From Streptomyces antnestii (GTDB lineage Bacteria > Actinomycetota > Actinomycetes > Streptomycetales > Streptomycetaceae): a stretch of DNA of 64,000 nucleotides. Below are positions 59,536 to 64,000 of this stretch, in pieces. Where the stretch lies: positions 103,080 to 167,079 of the forward strand of contig NZ_RZYA01000019.1 of NCBI RefSeq assembly GCF_004005495.1. The letters run 5' to 3'. Position 1 is the first letter of the stretch. Each line of letters opens with the position of its first letter. The notes beneath the pieces were generated by a model. That model was given only the letters and a program-made list of their open reading frames with translations. It did not search any database and was not told where the DNA came from. Position numbers and translations under genes: made by a program.

Positions 59536-60741
59536 ATGAACCGTGACCGCCGAGCATGGCGCCGGTGTTCGCTCGGCGGTGCGGTGTTCGCCGTCTGCAT
59601 GACCGGCACCACGCTTCCGACCCCGCTCTACGGTCTCTACCAGGACAAGTTCGGCTTCTCCGAGCTGACGGTGACCGTCGTGTACGCGGTGTACGCCTTC
59701 GCGGTCATCGGTGTGCTGCTGCTGACCGGCAACGTCTCGGACTCCATCGGCAGGCGGCCGGTCCTGCTGTGCGGCCTGGGCTGCGCCGCGGCCAGTGCCC
59801 TCTGCTTCCTGAGCGCCACAGGCCTCGGCTGGCTGTACGCGGGACGGCTGCTGTCGGGACTCTCCGCCGGCCTGTTCACCGGGGCGGCGACCGCGTACGT
59901 CATCGAGCTGGCACCGCCCGGCGGCCGCGCCCAGGCCACGTTCGTGGCGACCGCCGCCAACATGGGCGGCCTCGGCTGCGGTCCACTGCTCGCCGGAGTG
60001 CTCGCCCAGTACGCCCCCTGGCCGCTGTACCTGCCGTTCGCCGTGCACTTCACGCTGGTGGCCGCGTCGGCCGCCGTCCTGCTGTGGCTGCCGGAGACGG
60101 TGCGGGAGCGGCAACCGCTGAGCACCGTACGGCCGCAGCGGCCCGGGCTGCCCGCGCAGGTCCGTCCGGTGTTCGGGCCCGCGGCGACCGCGTCGTTCGT
60201 GGGGTTCGCCCTGTTCGGAGTGTTCACATCGGTCAGTCCCGCGTTCCTCGCGCAGTCCCTGGACGTACGGAACCACGCCGTGGGCGGTTTGATCGTCGCG
60301 CTCGCCTTCTTCGCGTCGACGGCGGGGCAACTGGCGGTCGGCCGGGTCGGGACGGACCGGTCACTGCCGCTCGGCTGCGCCGCGCTCTTCGGCGGGCTCG
60401 CGTTGCTCGCGGGCGCGCTGCGGTGGGATGTGGTGTGGCTCGTGGTGCTGAGCGCGCTGGTGGGCGGTGCCGGGCAGGGACTGTCCTTCCGTGGGGCGCT
60501 GTCCGTGGTGGCCGAGGCGTCTCCGCCGGACCACCGCGCGTCCGTGATCTCGACCCTGTTCGTGGTGGCGTACGCGGGCATCTCCGTGCCGGTCATCGGC
60601 GTCGGCGTCCTGACCGGCCCGATCGGCCTGGAAGGCGCCGGTCTGGTGTTCATCGCGTGCATGGGCGTCCTGATCACCGCCTCGGCGGGATACCTGCTCC
60701 GGCGGCTACGGGCGCTGCCGGAGCAGGCACCCACGAGGTGA
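59536..60741 (+). CDS. MFS transporter, 12 TM
   Basis: 401 residues. FAVCMTGTTLPTPLYGLYQD is a TM1 pattern typical of Streptomyces MFS proteins; NVSDSIGRRPVLLCGLGCAA is loop 2-3; YAPWPLYLPFAVHFTLVAAS and GALSVVAEASPPDHRASVIS mark later helices. A TACCGT hexamer seven bases before ATG 59536 and lack of a ribosome site again indicate leaderless mRNA. Substrate unknown; the gap behind the lysR gene is 116 bp. Confidence 0.88.
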   Translation: MNRDRRAWRRCSLGGAVFAVCMTGTTLPTPLYGLYQDKFGFSELTVTVVYAVYAFAVIGVLLLTGNVSDSIGRRPVLLCGLGCAAASALCFLSATGLGWLYAGRLLSGLSAGLFTGAATAYVIELAPPGGRAQATFVATAANMGGLGCGPLLAGVLAQYAPWPLYLPFAVHFTLVAASAAVLLWLPETVRERQPLSTVRPQRPGLPAQVRPVFGPAATASFVGFALFGVFTSVSPAFLAQSLDVRNHAVGGLIVALAFFASTAGQLAVGRVGTDRSLPLGCAALFGGLALLAGALRWDVVWLVVLSALVGGAGQGLSFRGALSVVAEASPPDHRASVISTLFVVAYAGISVPVIGVGVLTGPIGLEGAGLVFIACMGVLITASAGYLLRRLRALPEQAPTR

Positions 60742-60753
60742 CCCGCACGCCTC

Positions 60754-61770
60754 TCAGGAGTTGGACGGCGCGAGGAGGCGCCGGAGCCAGCGGGTGCGGG
60801 CGGCGCGTGCGTCCCGGCTGAGGGCGGACCGCGGCGCCAGGCTGTCGAAACCGTGGCAGCCGCCGGGCCACACGTGCAGCTCGGCCTGGCCACCGCACTG
60901 CCAGATGGCGTTCGCGTAGGCCACGTCCTCGTCCCGGAACATCTCCGCCGAGCCGACGTCGATGTACGCCGGGGGCAGTCCCGACAGGTCGGTGGCGCGG
61001 GCGGGGGCCGCGTAGGGCGACAGGTCCCCGGCTCCGCGGCGCTCGCCCAGCAGCGCGTGCCACGCGGTCGCGTTGGACGTGAGATCCCACATGTCGACGC
61101 CCGACATCTGCCGACCGGAGAACGTCGTGCCCCGGTCGTCGAGCATCGGACACAGCAGCAACTGGCCAAGGGCCGGGGGGCCGCCGCGGTCACGGACGAG
61201 CAGGGCGAGGGCCGCGGCGAGCCCGCCACCCGCGCTCTTGCCCCCGATGACGACGCGATCCGGATCGACGCCCAGCTCGGCCGCATGCCCGGCGACCCAC
61301 ACAAGCCCCGCGTAACAGTCCTCCAGCGGCCCTGGATACGGCGTCCCGGGCGCCAGCCGGTACTCGACGGAGACGACGGCGATCCCCAGCGGGAGCGCCC
61401 ACTCCCGGAGAATCCGTGGCAGCACCGACCATGCGTTGCCCATGACCATCGCGCCCCCGTGCAGGTAGTACAGGAGGGGCAGCGACCCTACGAGGCCTGA
61501 CGGCCGGGCGCTCACCAGCGTGACGTCCGGGGCACCCGCCGGTCCCGGCACACACCACTCCGCGACGTCGAAGGCCCCACCGGCGCGCAGATCCTCCACG
61601 GTCGGCCGGGGCCGGCCGCCGGCATCCCGGACCTGTCGCGCCACCAGATTGTCCGGCGTGAGCGACTCCCACGCCTCGCTCCCCAACTCCGCCAGTACGA
61701 CGCCCAGTTCAGGATCGAACGGAGGCACAGGCACCGCACCTGACCCTGCCGGAACACCGTCGGAACCCAT
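60754..61770 (-). CDS. HSL-family alpha/beta hydrolase (esterase)
   Basis: 338 residues from ATG 61770, preceded by GGGGGAGGGG; ATG 61791 lies ahead of that site. LLYYLHGGAMVMGNAWSVLP is the HGG oxyanion motif, VVIGGKSAGGGLAAALALLV the nucleophile elbow (GKSAG in place of GDSAG), and YIDVGSAEMFRDEDVAYANA with PGGCHGFDSL the Asp/His region. It is a cytosolic esterase of the hormone-sensitive-lipase group. Convergent with the MFS gene, 12 bp apart. Confidence 0.87.
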   Translation of the reverse strand: MGSDGVPAGSGAVPVPPFDPELGVVLAELGSEAWESLTPDNLVARQVRDAGGRPRPTVEDLRAGGAFDVAEWCVPGPAGAPDVTLVSARPSGLVGSLPLLYYLHGGAMVMGNAWSVLPRILREWALPLGIAVVSVEYRLAPGTPYPGPLEDCYAGLVWVAGHAAELGVDPDRVVIGGKSAGGGLAAALALLVRDRGGPPALGQLLLCPMLDDRGTTFSGRQMSGVDMWDLTSNATAWHALLGERRGAGDLSPYAAPARATDLSGLPPAYIDVGSAEMFRDEDVAYANAIWQCGGQAELHVWPGGCHGFDSLAPRSALSRDARAARTRWLRRLLAPSNS

Positions 61771-62011
61771 CGACCCACACCCCTCCCCCATCACACAACC
61801 ACCAACGGATCCGCGCGCGCCACGCCAAGCGAGGCCGAGCCCGGCCGTGTCAGAGTGGGGAAGTGTCCCCGCGGATGCCGCACGGTCCCCTGGAACCGGA
61901 CGTACAACACACTTTCCACGACCGCACCTCGCCCCGCCTCGGTTTCTCTGCCGGAGACGGATCATGCCACGAGCGATCTCCGCCCCCCTTCCGCACAGCG
62001 CGGCCCTCGCT

Positions 62012-62042
62012 CGGCAACCGCTCCCGAGAGGAGCGGTTGCCG
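62012..62042 (+). promoter_or_regulatory. Leader hairpin upstream of the secreted-protein gene
   Basis: CGGCAACCGCTCC (62012-62024) pairs perfectly with 62030-62042 around CGAGA, a 13-bp stem ending 33 nt before the GTG. Without a T-run it may be a leader structure or an operator rather than a terminator. Confidence 0.55.
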
Positions 62043-62075
62043 CAACGATGCCGTGTCCACCTCGTTGATCACCCC

Positions 62076-62756
62076 GTGAAGATCACCTTCGCGCGGCGAA
62101 AGCCGCGCCTCTTGGCAGCAGCCGTCGCCGCCCTGGCACTCGGCGTCACCGGTGCCGAAAGCACCCAGGCCGCACCCGCGCCCCGATCGACCTGCCCGAC
62201 GGCGGAGCTCTTCGCCACGAACAACACCGCCGTCATCACAAACCCGGACGACCCCCGGCTCCAGACCCGGCTGACGCGCTTCGACCGCGAAGTGCGCCAG
62301 ATCATCCACACCAACGGGGCCCTGCCCGGCTCCTCGAAGCTCTTGCGGGGCGTCTTCTGGTCCGGCGACCTCAAGCAGGCCACGTACGAGCGCTCACGCG
62401 AGTTCGACATCGGCCTGGTCGGCCGTGAGGGGCTCAACCACATCGCCGGCGTCATCGCGAAGACGTACCACCAGGAGTCCGTGCTCACGTTCCGCTGTCT
62501 GCCGCGGACGTCGCCGGAGACCGACGCCCTCGAAATCGAGGCCCCCGGTGTCAGCGCGAACCGACTGCACGACGAACTGGTCGCGGACCCGGTGGCCCGC
62601 GACAAGCTCGGCGGCGGCTCGGTCACCGCCGACGGCAGACTCGTCCTCATCGCTCCGCTCGCCGACCTGCCGCTGGCCCGGGAGTTCACAGCAAAGCTCG
62701 GCGTCGACTGGGGCACAGCGCAGGTGCACTACGGGGACAGGGAGTTCGTGAGCTGA
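62076..62756 (+). CDS. Secreted protein of unknown function
   Basis: 226 residues from GTG 62076. Signal peptide RRKPRLLAAAVAALALGVTG, cleaved near AAPA. The mature part has two Cys (RSTCPTAEL, TFRCLPRTS), suggesting one disulfide, and mixed alpha/beta character (TRFDREVRQIIHTNGALPGS, DALEIEAPGVSANRLHDELV). I do not recognise the family. The upstream hairpin may govern expression. Confidence 0.6.
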   Translation: MKITFARRKPRLLAAAVAALALGVTGAESTQAAPAPRSTCPTAELFATNNTAVITNPDDPRLQTRLTRFDREVRQIIHTNGALPGSSKLLRGVFWSGDLKQATYERSREFDIGLVGREGLNHIAGVIAKTYHQESVLTFRCLPRTSPETDALEIEAPGVSANRLHDELVADPVARDKLGGGSVTADGRLVLIAPLADLPLAREFTAKLGVDWGTAQVHYGDREFVS

Positions 62757-62793
62757 GCCGACGGCGCCACGCCTCCGCCCCCGTCCCCGTCCC

Positions 62794-63006
62794 CTATCCG
62801 CGCGTGGTGGATCGGTCCGCGGGGGCGCGGAGCTGGGCGGCCTGATCGGGCGCGGGCCGGACCACACCGTGCCCGCTGAGCGCATGGGCCGCGTCATACA
62901 GCGCCCGTTCGGCCACCGACCGGGTTTCCGCCACGACGTCACCGCGTTCGCGTACGAGGCTGTCGTAGACGGGCAGGTGATCGTTTCCGTCTGAGTGGGG
63001 TGTCAC
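62794..63006 (-). CDS. Small soluble protein, unknown
   Basis: 70 residues. GTG 63006 has AGAAGGA eight bases upstream. DHLPVYDSLVRERGDVVAET is a stretch I have seen in small actinobacterial hypothetical proteins; the remainder is Ala-rich helix. It is downstream of, and perhaps co-transcribed with, the membrane gene at 63.1-63.5 kb. Confidence 0.6.
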   Translation of the reverse strand: MTPHSDGNDHLPVYDSLVRERGDVVAETRSVAERALYDAAHALSGHGVVRPAPDQAAQLRAPADRSTTRG

Positions 63007-63085
63007 AGGGATGGTCCTTCTGAAGGTCTGTCGTACTCATCGCCTGTCCGTATTCACGAGGAAGCGGACAGGAACTGATTTACCG

Positions 63086-63511
63086 TCACATGCGGTTGAG
63101 GCGTGCGGAGATGCCGTGCCCGACCAGCAGATAAATCACCGCGGGAAGGCCGTAATTGAGGAGGACGCGAAGACCTTCGGTGTCCATGGTGAAAACATCC
63201 TGTGACCACCAGGCCAGCCAGTCGGCCACGCCGTGCACGAACTCGACGAAGACGTTCCCCTGGTTGGCCTCGAGGAGATAGAGCAGAATCCAGAGCCCCA
63301 GAAAAGCGGCGGCCACGTCGGCGATCGTGTGGACAATCAGACCCGTACGCCGCGCGCCACCCTCGCGCCTCTCACGACGCGGACGCGGCGGCGGAGGCGA
63401 CTGCGGCGGGTAGGGCGAGTTCTGGGGAGACGGGGCGTTGTGGGGGTACTGGGAGTTCTGCGAGTACTGGTCGTAGGCGTGGGGTCCGGCCATCGGGTCG
63501 GTATTGCTCAC
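63086..63511 (-). CDS. Two-TM membrane protein with Tyr/Gln/Pro-rich N-terminus
   Basis: 141 residues from GTG 63511 (ATG 63493 also possible). The N-terminus is YDQYSQNSQYPHN, SPQNSPYPPQSPPPPRPRRE, a low-complexity cytosolic tail; then LIVHTIADVAAAFLGLWILL (TM1), an amphipathic stretch with FVHGVADWLAWWSQD, and NYGLPAVIYLLVGHGISARL (TM2). No family recognised; such proteins occur widely in Streptomyces. Confidence 0.65.
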   Translation of the reverse strand: MSNTDPMAGPHAYDQYSQNSQYPHNAPSPQNSPYPPQSPPPPRPRRERREGGARRTGLIVHTIADVAAAFLGLWILLYLLEANQGNVFVEFVHGVADWLAWWSQDVFTMDTEGLRVLLNYGLPAVIYLLVGHGISARLNRM

Positions 63512-63809
63512 GGGAATCCAATCTGGCGCGTCACACTTTGCTGGCATGCAAGTCTGCGTCACGCGACCGCCCTCGCGTTACACGCCCATCGGAATATCCC
63601 AAATATGGCCAGGTACTCGGCAACTTGCCCAAATGTGCGAGTGCCGGAATCCAATTACCGTCAGCCATCTCACCCTCGTGTGCCCATTCCGTGCGAACCC
63701 GGTGGCACCCTCCTCAAATCTCCTCACTCATCGTTCATCTTCCGCTGAACTTTCCACGCGTCCTTCACGTTCACCGCCCAGGGTGAACGCCGTCCACTTC
63801 CGGCATGCG
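63512..63809. other. Intergenic region, about 300 bp
   Basis: AT-richer than the rest, no credible gene. It contains CGTTCACC (63768-63775) facing GGTGAACG (63782-63789), a perfect 8-bp inverted repeat of unknown role. Confidence 0.5.
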
Positions 63810-63856
63810 AAAAGGGGGCGGTACGGGCCGTGTGGCCCGTACCGCCCCCTTTTTTT
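63810..63856. terminator. Strong bidirectional intrinsic terminator
   Basis: A 20-bp perfect stem (63810-63829 with 63834-63853) with a GTGT loop, A-run on one side and seven T on the other. It closes the minus-strand ABC gene at the right edge and blocks read-through either way. Confidence 0.92.
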
Positions 63857-63873
63857 CGCTGTGGCCTGTGTGG

Positions 63874-64000
63874 TTACAGGACCTTGGAGAGGAAGGACTG
63901 GGTGCGTTCGTGCTGGGGGTTGGTGAGGACGTCGCGGGGGTGGCCGGATTCGACGACGACGCCGCCGTCCATGAAGACGAGGCTGTCGCCGACCTCGCGG
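63874..64000 (-). CDS. Amino acid ABC transporter ATP-binding protein, C-terminal end only
   Basis: The last 41 codons are present, cut by the window edge. REVGDSLVFMDGGVVVESG, RDVLTNPQHERTQSFLSKVL, then TAA: the regulatory D-loop end of a polar amino acid importer ATPase, almost identical to the same segment of the gene at 27.6-28.3 kb. The rest of the gene lies to the right. Confidence 0.9.
   Translation of the reverse strand, partial: REVGDSLVFMDGGVVVESGHPRDVLTNPQHERTQSFLSKVL

Overview
The window reads as chromosome of a Streptomyces or a very close actinomycete. GC is very high, GTG and occasional TTG starts are common, and ATGA/GTGA translational coupling is frequent. Several starts sit 6-8 nt after a -10-like hexamer, as expected for leaderless mRNA. 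Streptomyces-type families include Spo0M, SapA-like secreted protein, WYL and GlxA regulators, DUF664 DinB, an ECF42-type sigma factor with its DGPF/YCII partner, and YidB/DUF937. About 60 genes, a few pseudogenes and several convincing operators are supported. I see no rRNA, tRNA or CRISPR array.

Layout. 1-12.9 kb: an orphan solute-binding protein (5' end missing), a KimA-like APC permease, an esterase-D-like secreted hydrolase, a phosphodiester-glycosidase protein, spo0M with a small TatA-like gene, a carbonic anhydrase, and regulator/oxidoreductase pairs (MarR with a SnoaL-like protein, WYL with an MDR reductase). 12.9-21 kb: an accessory, degraded zone. It holds a frameshifted tyrosine integrase abutting a 5'-truncated repeat/membrane gene of lower GC, a GlxA regulator with a quinone-oxidoreductase-like gene, an intact pentapeptide-repeat membrane protein, a nucleotidyltransferase and two gene-free scars. 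21-30.8 kb: a hydrolase divergent from a GbsR/MarR-like regulator, then an amino-acid uptake and oxidation locus (GntR, Asp/Glu-racemase-like, LysR, polar amino acid ABC transporter, DAO-type oxidase).

29.6-37 kb: a Rieske oxygenase divergent from a ferritin-like protein coupled to a Tat-exported protein, a NarL-type two-component pair, a zinc-finger anti-sigma-like protein and a Ser/Thr kinase with an extracellular domain. 37-43.3 kb: small enzymes and secreted proteins (VOC, SapA-like, DinB with a methyltransferase, cupin), a broken SAM methyltransferase, the DGPF/ECF42 pair, and a ~180-bp palindromic element whose end supplies the yidB stop codon. 43.4-55.2 kb: a D-threonine-aldolase-like enzyme with an XRE-cupin regulator, an XRE-MFS pair whose start overlaps that of a Pat-like GNAT, a P-loop ATPase paired with a membrane-anchored binding-protein domain, and an amidohydrolase-MFS pair divergent from an RpiR regulator. 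55.2-64 kb: EamA-TetR, MFS, LysR, MFS, esterase, small secreted or membrane proteins, a strong bidirectional terminator, and the 3' end of a second amino-acid ABC ATPase cut by the window edge.

How genes work together. Most are small regulator-plus-effector modules with the operator visible between divergent genes. The least understood units are the ATPase/anchored binding-protein pair (47.6-51.4 kb) and the Rieske/ferritin-like/Tat-secreted group (29.6-32.4 kb). Functions are assigned from sequence reading alone; no database search was run.
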